Assembly: GCA_001598975.1 (NCBI GenBank)
Contig: BBXU01001801.1
Span: forward strand, 1 to 27,555
Origin: Parachlorella kessleri
Lineage: Eukaryota; Chlorophyta; Trebouxiophyceae; Chlorellales; Chlorellaceae
Length of the DNA: 27,555 nucleotides
Direction: 5' to 3'
Below the pieces are notes generated by a model. That model did not search any database and had not been told where the DNA came from. It worked only from the letters and a program-made list of their open reading frames with translations. Shown one piece after another: positions 9,331 through 20,400 of this stretch. The translations under genes were made by a program, and so were the position numbers. Within the stretch, counting starts at the first letter, position 1. Each line of letters opens with the position of its first letter.

Positions 9331-10659
9331 CTATCTGCTACCACCGCCCCCTACCAGGCTGTCCTTTCTCCTCTTTACCATTTTCACATTTGGTTTGTCA
9401 ACTACGTGGCTGCTAGCTGCTGGGTGGTTAGCAGCTGAGGTAGGCTGGGCAGCTGCTTTTGCCCCTAACAGATTCCCTTTCTTCTTCTTTTTCTTCCGTT
9501 TCCCCTCTTCCGGATTGGACATGCCACCTTCTGCACCGTCCGTCTCCCCCTTCGTCCTAGCACCAGCCTCTACTCCATTCCCTGCCGCCACTGCTGCATC
9601 GATACTGGCGCCTGCCGGCTCGACTGCTGGCAGCGCCCCAGGCTCTCCCCGCTGCGCCGTCACTGCCCCACCACTGGTGCCCTTGGCGCGGCCCTCCTCA
9701 TCCGAGCCGTCCACAGCAACAATGTGCGCCTTGGCCTTCAGGGCAGCGGCCGCGGCGGCACGCTGCAGCGTCGCTGGCTCCACAGCCACTGCCAGGCAGC
9801 GCTGGTGCGCCTCGTCCTCGCCTGAGGAGCTGCTGGCTTCACTGCCCACATTGCTGTCGCTGCTCCTAGCGCCCCTGCTGGCGCCCTTACCATAACTTGC
9901 AGCCTCCTTCCTGGCTCCACCTTTTGCCTTCTTTCTCCAGGCCCGAGCGGCAGCTGACCCAGATGCCGCTGCTGCCGGCCGGCTACCGCCTTGCAGCAGG
10001 AGTGGTGCGCCCCGCGGCACCCGCTTGAAGAGTCTGACACCTTGGGTGCTGCTGCCATCCTCGGCCTCCTCCAGGGGCCCTCCCAACAGGGCCCCATGCT
10101 GTTGCTGCTGGCCAGGTCCCTGCAGGCTGCCCTCTTCCAGAGCCCTACTAAGGCGCTGCTGCAGTGCCTCAGCCACCTGCAACACTCAACAGCAGGTTGT
10201 CCGTGCACAAGCTGTGAGTGACGATGGTCCTCACTCACAGGCACAGGCAGCTTCTGCTCCCTGCACACACCTGCTCCACCACGCGCGGCTTGCCAATTAC
10301 CAGGTTGCAAAGCCCTCTGGGCGACGCACCTTGAGTTGCACGCTGTCAAGCACCAGGGGCTCATCCCCGTTCTCAGCATCACTGCCGGTGGCCGCCCCTA
10401 GTACACCTCCACCACCCCGTTGGCGCTGCACCGCTCTCGCATGCTTCTTCTTGTTGGCCTACATCAACCCTCCAAGCGAGTCTCGCGACAGGCAGTGTGT
10501 TGGGCAGCATGGTAAAACATTCGCATGCGTTTACTCCTGCACCTCGGCGCTCTTCGCTGCTTGTTTCTGTAAGGTTTCGCTTGTTACTGCGACCGCCGCA
10601 AACTGCGCAATGTCGTCCTCAGAGCTGCTGTCATCGGCCTTGCGTTTCGGCGTTGGCAT
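9331..10659 (-). CDS. CUSTOS: CUSTOS-family (C12orf43-like) nuclear protein
   Basis: Exons on the minus strand are 10659-10543, 10458-10330 and 10176-9331 (stop TAG), all phase 0 with GT-AG borders; about 363 residues. The start MPTPKRKADDSSSEDD is the first in-frame ATG. Features in family order: an N-terminal acidic-Ser block with IAQFAAVAVTSETLQ (18-32); GVRLFKRVPRGAPLLL (128-143), matching the family's short FRLFFTSVPGG-like motif; a second acidic-Ser block, SSSSGEDEAHQRCLAVAV (197-214); and a C-terminal run of lysines (KRKKKKKKGN) typical of nuclear or nucleolar signals. In vertebrates CUSTOS is a nuclear protein that modulates Wnt/beta-catenin signalling; plants and algae lack that pathway, so the algal role is unknown. 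Assignment rests on motif order in a low-complexity protein and is moderate. The Ala/Gly/Ser-rich parts make exon 3's C-terminal limit less certain. Confidence 0.62.
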
Positions 10660-11621
10660 TTTCCCTAAAGTCACACATTTTTGTTTCAACCGTTCAGTTT
10701 GTCTTTGCATACTTTTGCCGCGCGCCCAATTTGTCAAGGCTGAGTCATGGCGCCCAGTGGAGAGCAAGGGTCGGAGCACATGCTGCTTCGCCATTCAAGT
10801 GGGAAATGCATGTGACAGGAAGGGGTCCGGCAGCAGTTTGGCGGGTGCCAGCTGTGTCAATAAGCAGGCAGAGACCGGAAGGGGGGAACAAGCTTTCACC
10901 ATTTGCACCACTTCCCTACTGTCACACCCTGCCATGTCAAAGCCTACGTGCTAGCAAGTTGTCAGACCAACTAGGGTGCTGTTCAATATCGCTCTTGCTG
11001 CGCTTGGTCCTTTTAAGTGGCCTGCTGCTGCCCCATGATACGTCGCCACCCTCAGCGCTGGCTGCCCCCCATGACGCTGCTGCCGCCGGTACTTGGAGGG
11101 CTTTCTGCGTTGAGCTGCGCACCGGGAGGCTGCCATACTTTGCTGCATGGCTGTGCGAACCTGGGGTATCCGTGTCAGCAGCCAACTGCGGCAGAACAGG
11201 CAGGGCATGGCCTTGCTTTGTATAGTGTTGAACCCAGGCCCATTCCTCCTGTTTAGTGTGGGCCTGCCGTTGAATGAAGCCCTAGGATGTTCATCCGTCT
11301 GGCTGACAGCGCGGTGCATGAATCACTTCTGGCACATCCCATGTCCAATACAAATCCAAATAGGAGTGCGGTGGCCAAGCATATACATGGAGGCACTTGC
11401 CAACATCATGAACCCCTCACTGACCCCAACATGCCATGTATTCCCATCCTTGTGTGTTCAACCAGCCCAAAGCACAAGCAGGTCGTGCATTAAAGCCTCA
11501 CTGCACAAGACAGCCTCACCCTCGATCTCTGCCCAGCACAGGGTCTGCGGATCCCTAGGAAGCGTTACATGGGCATGAGGTCACTGCATGTCAACATCAT
11601 AAAAAAATAAACTGGCGCAGC
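10660..11621. other. Spacer between HflX 3' end and CUSTOS 5' end
   Basis: Both flanking genes run on the minus strand. The left end must hold the promoter and 5' UTR of the CUSTOS-like gene; no TATA box is evident. Minus-strand open frames at 10937-11185 and 10951-11319 lack motifs and splice support. The right end holds the HflX 3' UTR with TGTAA. Confidence 0.5.
11565..11569 (-). terminator. Poly(A) signal TGTAA of the HflX gene
   Basis: TTACA on the plus strand is TGTAA on the minus strand, 53 nt beyond the stop codon at 11622. This position fits a green-algal poly(A) signal and supports ending the HflX CDS at 11622. Confidence 0.6.
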
Positions 11622-14600
11622 TCAGCCTACCTTGTGCTCCATCTCTAGCAGCAGCTGCGGCAGGCCCGCTCCCTTAGTCACCGAGGTCATCACCGCGGCA
11701 GGCAGCCCTCCCATGTCGCCGCTCCCTCTCCCACTAGATGACAGCCTCCCCCATGAGGCTCCCGAAGCTTGCAGGACCACCTCTCGCATCAGCTCTGCCG
11801 CTTCGTACGCATCCAGCTCCGGCTTGGCTGGCTGCCGCAACTTGCGCCCCGTGCGGCTGCTGCGCTTGCCGCCTGCCCTAGCCTGGGCTTCAGCCGCTGC
11901 ATGGGCGTCCAAGAGCTGTCGGATGAAGCCTAGGTGTGGCAATGCGCTACCACTTCTGCTGTCAGCCCCAGCTTCACTGCTGCTGTCACTACTGCCTGCC
12001 GGTGGTTGCTCCTGGTGGTGCTGGGTAGCCTCAGCTGCTGCGGCGGCATCGTCACTCGATGCGCAAGCCCCCTCTGCCGCGACAGCCTTGGCTTGTGTAC
12101 GGGAGGGGTCCGCTACCTGAGAGGGCACTGGCTCTCTAGTTACAGCACTGCTGCTGGTGCCGCTGCTACTCTTGCTGGTAGCCGCATCCTGCTTGCCACA
12201 GCTGCTGCTGCTGCTGTCACCGCTGTAGCTGCTGCCATGATTATAATCAGATGCACTGCTGTCAACCAGCAAGTCCATCTTGTTCCACACCTCAATCACC
12301 GAGTGCTCCAGCCTGTCCCCATCAATATTAAGCTCCCTTAGAACCTGCAGTTGGGCATCCAACCCCTGTCGCATCGTGCGCGGCTGGACCTTCAGACATA
12401 CATGTATGACATATGCGGCCAGGCATGCTGCTGTAAGTGACTTCACTCCCTGCTCACGTCTCCACTCGCACATGCAGTACCTGCGCCCCACCCCAACATT
12501 TGTTCTAGGTACACAGCATGTACATCTATAACCAACAGATATCATGCAGGCCCAAGAGACCTGCAAGGTCGCCTGCTTGCCTGCAGCACCGCTTCCCGCT
12601 GCTGCGCCACCTGGGGTGAGGAGGCGTCCAGGACGTGCAGCAGCAGGTCTGCCTCACACACCTCCTCCAGTGTAGCCTGCAGAGCATCATGAAAAAGATA
12701 ATAATATGAATTTTAACTGGAAATAAGTAAAGGTCTCAAGGGCACAGCCATAGCCGTGCCTTGATCAGTGCTTCCTTAGCCCAGTTGGAGAGAGCAGCAG
12801 CCTTCCAAGCTGACGGTCGGTGCACCCACCGGGGCAGCCAGCTCTGACACAGAGCGATCATGTGACAGCCCTCACACGCAGGGCTGCTGTATTGGGGGTT
12901 GGAGGAGGCGAGGTTGCCGCCCTCCATCACCCAGGGAGAAACTTCAGAGGCAAGCCAGCCAGGAACCTAGTGCATTCCTGATTGCCACCTGCGCTCTGCT
13001 GAACAGATGCGCCCTCACAGGGTCAATGCCAGTTTCGAGCAGTTCATCTACCTGCCATGCCTTGCGTCCTTGTATTATAGCAAAGCAAAATGCCAGCGGA
13101 CAAGGAACCAGCCGGCTGTAAACCCCTCTCTATTCAGTGCGCCCCACGCACACGTGTGCCTTTTTCCAACAGGCCCACCTGCCACCAAGCATGCCATAGC
13201 AGTCAGACTCACCCTGAAGGCATCCATCAGCTGATGGGGCAAGTCAGAGATGAAGCCCACAGTGTCACTCAGTATGGCTTCCTTCCCAGATGGCAGCAGC
13301 ACCCGGCGCAGAGTGGGGTCAAGGGTGGCAAACAGCCTGCCGAGGATGCAACAAGTGCAACCAAGTGATGACCTCCCATCAGACCTAGGGCACCAGCATG
13401 GCAATGGGGAACCGACGTTGCAGACAGCCTGACAGGCGCCTTCGTGCACGGCAGCCGAAACAGCTGTTACGTGTTGGCAGGGCGCCCTCCTCCAAAATGA
13501 CGATGCTGCTTGCATTGAAGGGCAGGGCGGCCATTCACACACCAGCACTGTCTCAGCTGTCCCAAGTACCAACCCTGGCTTGCCTGTCCTCCACACCCAC
13601 GTCTGCCTTGCTGAGTGCGTTGACAAGCGAGGACTTGCCGGCGTTGGTGTACCCCACCACCGCCACCACTGCCTTGCCGGAGCGCCGCCGAGCCGCCCGC
13701 TGTACCGCACGCGTGCGGCGCACCTGTGACAGGGAGGGGACCGGTTGAAAGCCTCCTACCACGCCACATACCCATAGCAGAGCCCCCAGCTACCGAAACT
13801 GCAACCAGCAGTCAATGCAAATACCATCACCCCAAGTGCTACCGTTATGCGCCAAGAATGTCCCACCAACCAGCCACCCCCGCTCCCCCGCAACGAACCT
13901 CCTCCAGCCACCGCAGCAGGCGCCGGCGCCTGTCCGCCACCCGCCGGCGCTGCAGCTCGATCTCCGACTCGCCGCCCCCCATGCCGGCACCCAGGCCCCC
14001 CGACCCGCTGCCGCTCCGGCCACGCTCCCTGCAGCCGTGGGCCCGCAGCAGGAGTTCAATTTTGCGCAGGGCACCATTGAAGGCAGCATGGGCGACCAGG
14101 GGGAGTGGCAGGGTTGTGGAACTCCATAGTGCCCTGGGAGGCGCCCGGAGGGCCAAGGGCAAGTGCCCATGCTGGCACCCAGCCCAGCACTGCTGTGGCC
14201 GCTGTGGCCACCCCCCTTACATTAGTCAGAGTCCGAAAGCCAGCAGAAGCTCCAGTGTGGACCATGTTATGTAGACAGCAGCAGTAAGCGTCCTCAGTAA
14301 GTGGGCAGGGCACCACGCCTGCTGCCCACAACCCACCTGGCGCTGACCACCTCCGTCTCGGCATTCAGCCCAAACCCGCGGCGCTTGCCGGTCCGGGGGT
14401 CCACGACTCGCACCAGCCTGGAGGCCTTGTACTCCAGTGACGCCAGCTCTACCTGTATGCACAAAGGGTGCAAACCCTACATGAGGCAGGAAGGCTGACG
14501 GGGAGAGAAACGCCTGCCAGAGTCCCCATTGTAGACCTCTTGCTGGGCATACCACCCCCAACAACACTGACCTGCTGAGCCTGCAGTCGCACCTTCCACA

Positions 14601-15845
14601 TAGCGTGGCCCTAGCTGTTGGAGACAGGCCTTACAAACCCTGTCACATACTCTAGTCACCAAACGTGGGCGGCCCCCAGGAGTTGCACCTGCAGCCGAGC
14701 CTTCTTGGTGCGTGCGCGCTGCCCGAAGATCTCGATAATGAGCCCCACCCTGTCGAGCACCGGCAGGCCCCAGGCAGCCTCTAGGTTCCGCTGTTGAACG
14801 CCCGTCAGGGCCGCGTTCACATACACCCTGCAGTTAGCGACAGAGGAGCACCACAATATGAGGGGGTCAACCCCGGCTGGCACCAGGCTGCCTTCAGGTG
14901 CTGGTGTTGCACCAGACAGGAGCGGCTTCGAGCACAAACTACTGTCGTCAGGAAGAAGTGTAAGGCAATTCTTAGGAAGCCTACATTGCTGCTGCTGCCC
15001 CGTCATGGCCTCCTTGTCGCACATGGTTCCCACCGTCTGTTCAGCCCCCGCCAGTGAATGCAACTGCAGGGAATTTTCTAAGTTCGCACCTCGGACTTGG
15101 GGTGACAGGGCTCTCAAACACAGCAGGGCACAACCATTGGAGATTGACTGACCCCAAAAACTCAACCTCTGCTGAACAGGGCTCAGTCATACAGACCCTG
15201 TCAGCTTTGTGATTCGTCGTGGCGTTGGTCATCCAGCCCGCCTCACCGCTTGGCCTGGTGGGATATGGTCTGGTGGTGGATGGAGTGCACCAGGCCCTTG
15301 CCAAAGTAGGTGGCGGGGATGGTTGAGAAGCCTTGGCTGTGTCCCACCACCACATGCTGGCAGGGCGATCCTGCAGATCAACTCATGGAGTGTAGCTTAA
15401 TCAATCAGTCAATTAACGAGTTAACCAAAGGGTCAAAAATCTTGGTCCACTGGTAGGCGGCTGATCTGCTGGGTTGGTAGTGTCCTGGCGTGCACCAGAG
15501 AGCAAGGCTGGAGAGATGAGCCACAAGGCCGTGCCCCAGTACACAAGAGCCCTGCCGCTCATGCCGAAACCACTCCCTACCTGTATAGGACTCAGCCAGC
15601 CGCAGAGCCTCCTCTAGTTGATATGTTGGCAGGCTTTTGGGGTGAACTACTAGCATGTCGCTGATGACGGTGCTGGCGAAGCCTCTGAGCGAGACAAGCT
15701 GAGGGAAGATCGGCCGTTCTAGGTTGAGATTATGTGATACCCTGGTTTGTAGTGCAGCCACACTCCCCAACTGGGCGCACCATGCCTGCGCTTGTCGAGC
15801 ACCAATGCCAAGACAGCGCGCAGCGCTAGCAAAAATTTTAAACAT
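11622..15845 (-). CDS. HFLX: Organellar HflX/GTPBP6-type ribosome-associated GTPase
   Basis: Nine exons: 15845-15581, 15370-15247, 14827-14689, 14452-14337, 14133-13899, 13723-13584, 13336-13213, 12676-12581 and 12344-11622; about 653 residues. HflX GTPases bind large ribosomal subunits and split or recycle stalled ribosomes. The N-terminus ([20 protein letters not shown], later RGFAST) resembles a mitochondrial or plastid presequence. The HflX N-domain follows: [66 protein letters not shown] and a Gly/Arg-rich linker to [14 protein letters not shown]-domain: G1 GYTNAGKSS (317-325), LFATLDPT switch I, G3 DTVGF (364-368), G4 NKMD (434-437). A Ser/Ala-rich insert of about 187 residues separates G4 from a weak G5, TSVTKGAG. 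Introns 6 and 8 begin GCAAGC. The exon 5 acceptor and exon 9 start (12389 would add 15 residues) are the least certain borders. Confidence 0.9.
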
Positions 15846-15979
15846 CAGGACGATGAAGCCGTTTTCAGAAGCGCTCTCCTTCTTCGGTTTGCTTCAGGCG
15901 GGTGGGGAGGGCGCAGGCGCTGTGCATTTGGGTGTGTGGCCTCCAGGGTTTATTTTTTCGTTTTAGAGTCTGGCGACGT

Positions 15980-16110
15980 TTGGCTCCGGCCATGGCACAG
16001 AAAGTGACTTTGGAGCCAAACCTTGGCTCCAAGACCCCTAACTTTGGCTCCGGGGGGTTGGCTCCAGGTTCCAGAAATTTGGCTCCTGGCCTGTTGAAGC
16101 TGGCCCCGGT
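15980..16110. repeat. Degenerate TTTGGCTCC repeat cluster
   Basis: The motif TTGGCTCC recurs five to six times (for example near 15980, 16022, 16043, 16058 and 16079), once inverted as GGAGCCAA at 16013. Spacing is irregular, so this looks like a decayed minisatellite or part of an old mobile element. Confidence 0.5.
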
Positions 16111-16279
16111 GTTGCTCCTTAACCTTGTTGCATGGAAACAAGTGATCAGGGTGGATCTGTTCGCATGAAAACTAGCTGGATCAGCAAAGGGATCACCCAC
16201 TACACCAGACTTGCCCAGATAGCCTGCAAATTTGCTGTCCTGGCGTCCAGTACTGGCGACATGGCGGCTGAATCTTGCC

Positions 16280-16420
16280 ACCAATTTGGCACCGCGCCTT
16301 CGGCGCGCCTGTAAAAAATCGCCAATTTTTAGGCGACGCGCTTACGCTGCCATCGCCTAACAAGCCGCCCAACGCTCATTTTGTCGCCAGAAGTTGGCGA
16401 AATCGCAAAAAAAAAACCTG
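16280..16420. repeat. GC palindrome, GGCGA/TCGCC repeats and A-tract
   Basis: ACCGCGCCTTCGGCGCGCC (about 16291-16309) can fold on itself. It is followed by AATCGCCAATTTTTAGGCGA and several more TCGCC/GGCGA motifs, ending in a run of ten A at about 16406-16415. The pattern resembles the 3' end of a retroposed or other mobile element, but no superfamily can be named. Confidence 0.35.
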
Positions 16421-17135
16421 GTGGCCTCTCGCTTCGTAAGCTAATGGCTTTGCAACCCCCGTCAGTCAGTCGCCTCTCGTTGCGGTCCCAGCAAGGATCG
16501 GGTGACACCTCTAGCTGCACTGCGGCAAATCTGGAGGCACCGTACATTGGTGGCAGGGTTCGTCTTCCCAAATATACCTCCTATTGCACAGTGACCCACA
16601 AAGCTAAGCTTCAACCTGAAGCACACACCACTACAGCTAGCTTCACAACCACTGCTAGCAGCGCTGCTACTCGGTAACATCAACTACGTGGGGACATAGC
16701 AACAAAGATGCTGATGAAACACTGTCAATGGCCATGCAGAACATCATAACGAAGGTTAACAGCAGTCCAGAAAGACAAAGCACCGCCAATTGCAAGGCTT
16801 CCAGCAGCAATAAACACTACATGACCATATGAAACAAGAGCGCAGCAGCAAAAGCGCTGGCGTGCTATCAGGGGTACATTGCGGGCGTAAGAAGGAGCAG
16901 GGGACGTGTAATACAAATAGCAGGACTGCACAGCAAAAGGCATTTGACCACGCAAGGATCACTAACAAACAGCCCCTGGTACCAAACGCAGTTTGCCTCA
17001 TATGTTGACCCTCTCTAAGCAGGACGTTCAAGGGCATGCAACCTCCAGGAGACGGCCTTCAAGACAACCCCACCACCAAAAGAACTCAAGGAAGTTCCCA
17101 CTAGCTGCCCCCATCTCCGGCCTCAAAGTTCCCAC

Positions 17136-17140
17136 TTACA
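17136..17140 (-). terminator. Possible poly(A) signal TGTAA of PTOX
   Basis: TTACA on the plus strand is TGTAA on the minus strand, about 270 nt beyond the PTOX stop at 17411. A 3' UTR of this length is ordinary for green algae. Confidence 0.4.
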
Positions 17141-17410
17141 CAGGCGAGCGACACTACCAAGGCCACAACACAGCTCCTTCGCAAGCCCCTCCAGCGCTCC
17201 CCACCGCTTCCATCTCCTCCTGTTCGAACAAGCAACCCAATACACAAAGTTTGCGATCACCTCAAGGTTCCACTGCAGCACATCGCCCGCCCAGGAGGGT
17301 CCAATCTTGCTCCCCAAAGTCCGTGCTGGCCCCGCTGACCAGCCAGCCCAACAAGGGGCACCACTCGCTCCCTGCAGACCCCAGCACATCCCAGTGCCGC
17401 TCTCACTACG

Positions 17411-20400
17411 CTACTTGCGGGGAGCCTTCGCCTCATCGTCCAGATCCATGCTGGAGCCGCTCGTCAGCCAGTCCTGGGGCGTGCAATCCCCCGAGGCGTC
17501 CACCACGTCCAGCACCTTGAGCTGCTCCTGGGCGGCAAACTCCTGCATGGCCTCCAGGTTCTGCAGCAGCAAAAACAAAAATCTGACTAGTCATGGCACA
17601 GCTGGTGCTGGGCGGCGACAGCACAGTTATAGATATAGAGGTTGTGCGGGAGCATGAAAAGAAGGACTCAGGGAGCGTAGTACCGGTTGTACTGGTAGCC
17701 GCCAGAACAGATGTGATGATACATGAACACGTGAGGAATGTATGGGCAAGGGCAGGCAGTGCGGGGGGCGAAGAGACATCAGGTGGCTTGTTGGACGGGG
17801 CACGACAGCACCCTGCCCCTTCATCGCATGCCAATGACCCACCAAACCAACCTACATGGCCTCGATGCGAGTGACCTTGACCAAGACTGTCGTCGTACAG
17901 CATCCCCAGGGAGCTGCCAAGGGCTTTGTGGCGCCGCCCCAACCCCGCCTGCTGTATCTTGCCAACCCCCGCAAAGCACGCACCTGGAAGTCCACATGGA
18001 TAGAGCCGTCCTGGCAAGCCCGCATCGTCTTGGTGTGTTCAACCTCATCATCACGGATGTTGATAAACACATCATACAGGTTGCTGCAGCACAGGGCAGG
18101 GGTGGAGCACAGCAGCTCGGGCAAGCTATTGAGGAAGAGTAAGAAGGCTCGTCGCACGCAACGAGCAGCGAATGCCAATGTTTGCAAGCAGCACCAGGAA
18201 ACCATACCAAACCTGACCTGGGAAACCCAGGCCCATGCCAGCAACATGGACATGGAAACACTCAACAAGCAGCATCGGACTTAGACTTCATCTGCAGGCT
18301 CAACGACAGCTCACTTGCAGGGCGGCCGGCGCGGCTCCTTGCCCTTCCACCCGGTCTGGAACTCGTCAAAGAGGTACAGGTCGCCTGCAGGCCCAAGCAA
18401 AAGCCAGGCAATCAGCCATGCCTGGCACTCACAGGGCACCCTGGCTAAACGACACTATTTTCTTGCACCAAGTTCGGCTTCTTCTCCTCTAAATTGCCTG
18501 CATCTAGGCATTGCTGGACTTCCTGCAACGGCCCCCAAAGCTCAGCAGCGCCTCAGGCCAGCCCCTGACGTTCTGCTGCCATTGCGGTATGACCAAGGAC
18601 GCAACGCATGCTCCACCCGACCTGCCCTTGCTTCACCTGACTTGTAGTAGTTGAGCGCCACCAGTGGTGGCGGGATAGCCAGCAGCAGCTCCCGGTTTTG
18701 CTCCGCAAACTGTGCGTACGTGTCAGCAGCATGGCCCTGCAGAGTACCAGGAACACCTCTTAACCTTTAAAGCCCTAGTGAACGACACAGTGAGCAAGCC
18801 ATGCAGCCTGAGGGCACAGGCACCCCCCCCGCTAGCCCAGCCATTCCCCATGCATACCGGCTTCCCAAACAATGCACCACCGTAGGGAAGCCTGTAGCGG
18901 GCAAGCGCGCAACACCGTGACGCTCCTTTCACATTCCGCAATAGGAGACGACAGAGCGGGGATGCTATGCCTGTACATGCAACCTCCCAGCGTTGCCAGT
19001 CCCGATACTAGTCCCAACATGTTCCATTCCAGGCGTCAGTAGCCTCGCACCTCGATCAACTCCATAAGGCAGTAAGACCACTTGGGTGAGAAGAGGTAAA
19101 ACACGACCAAGACCTGCGAGTGGGAGAACAAGCCGGCGAATAAGTTTTGCAGTCGGACAGCACCGCCCGCCTTCCTACAGGGTGGTAGGAACCAGTGGCC
19201 AAGGTTGCCCAGCAGCATCGTTGCCCCACCACCTGGCTTGCAGCCGACACACGCAGCACGTGCACCACCACCACACCTACGAGGAAGCCTTACGGAAGCC
19301 CAGCAAGCCTAACACCCACCCAGTAGTAGAAGACGGCTGCATGCTCCGAGAGGAACCTGTCCACCCAGCGCTGGTCCCCTCCCAGCGCCTCCATGATCTG
19401 CAGGTGGTGCAGCTCGTTCCACTCCTCCGCAAAGTGAACCTGCAGGCGGTCGGGCAACAGGGCTTTCTCAGTAAATGCACTCTGTAAATGCACGCTGAAG
19501 GTGCCTCAGCCTGCAGTCAGGCATGGGGTAAACAGCATAGAGGTGGACAGCAACACTTGCGTTGCTTCAAATTGGGCGCACCATGTACCAGCAAAATGCA
19601 AGGCACTACTAGCCAGGTTGCCTTTGGAGCAGACAGCTAAGCCAAGCCCCTGTCCCGCTGCCGCACCTTGCGCAACTCCGCGCCCGCGCGCCACCAGCCG
19701 AGCGACTCGTAAAGGTGGAGCATAGAGATGTAGGCAAAGTAGGGCATGCGAGCCACCGTCTCCAAGAACCAAAAGCGCTGCAAGGTTGTGAAAGGGAAGT
19801 GCGGACTTGGTGTTAGGCACCTTGCAGGCCAAAAGAGGTGCAAGAAGTTTACAGGCTGCTTTACAGGTTGCATGTGGCGCATAGGGGTTACATGAAAGGT
19901 TTCCATGCACAGAACATCTCAGCATGGTGCCAGATGCCAATCCAGCCGGTACCGATAACCACGCTCTGAGCCGAGGCAACCCAACACACCACAGCATGAC
20001 GCCAGCTGCCAGCCCAGCCGGTGCCAAGAACATCCTCTAAGCCAAGGCTGCCCACCTGGATGGGTCGCCCCTCGTACACGCGGTCCAGTAGCCAGCACAG
20101 CGAGCCATACGCCAGGTTGATGGCAAACGGCGCCTTGGGCTTCTGGCCCAGCTTCTCTCGTCGCTTCTCACGCGCCGTCACCGCCGCGTCATCCAGCTCC
20201 AGCGCTTCCACACGCAGCAGCACCTGCAAGGGGAAAGGACTGTGGGGTTGGGGTGGGCATGCACGGTCAAAATGAGGGCTGGCAGGTGGTCCCACACTGC
20301 ACCCATGCATGCGGGCCTAGCAGCAGTACACATGGTCAACCACAGCCTTCTTGCCTATTCCTGCTGAGAGTTCCTGCGCTTATCCAGTGCCCTTCTCCCA

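Larger units (their letters stand above)
15846..17410. other. Repeat-bearing spacer upstream of HflX and downstream of PTOX
   Basis: No gene was recognised. It should contain the HflX promoter (no clear TATA box) and the PTOX 3' UTR. Two repeat patches (about 15980-16110 and 16280-16420) are listed separately. Open frames, e.g. 15865-16284 on the minus strand, are built from the repeats (Pro/Gly/Leu motifs) and lack family features. Confidence 0.5.

Noticed and set aside
9302..9895. Long plus-strand open frame opposite CUSTOS exon 3
   Set aside because: It is the antisense shadow of an Ala/Gly/Ser-rich exon; the minus-strand frame carries the family motifs and correct splice phases.
10937..11319. 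Minus-strand open frames between HflX and CUSTOS, considered as a further HflX exon
   Set aside because: No similarity to the HflX C-terminal domain, and a TGTAA signal already follows the HflX stop at 11622.
11632..12341. Plus-strand open frames opposite HflX exon 9
   Set aside because: They are antisense to the Ser/Ala-rich insert of HflX and have no independent features.
12345..12389. Alternative acceptor at 12389 adding 15 residues to HflX exon 9
   Set aside because: It is in frame, but the acceptor at 12344 gives the usual HflX spacing REAVLQ-VLREL; the longer form is possible only as a minor isoform.
15865..16284. 139-codon minus-strand frame upstream of HflX
   Set aside because: Its peptide repeats follow the TTGGCTCC DNA repeats and have no family features.
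16540..16575. B-box-like GGGTTCGTCTTCCC, considered as part of a tRNA or SINE
   Set aside because: No matching A box at the right distance and no cloverleaf could be built.
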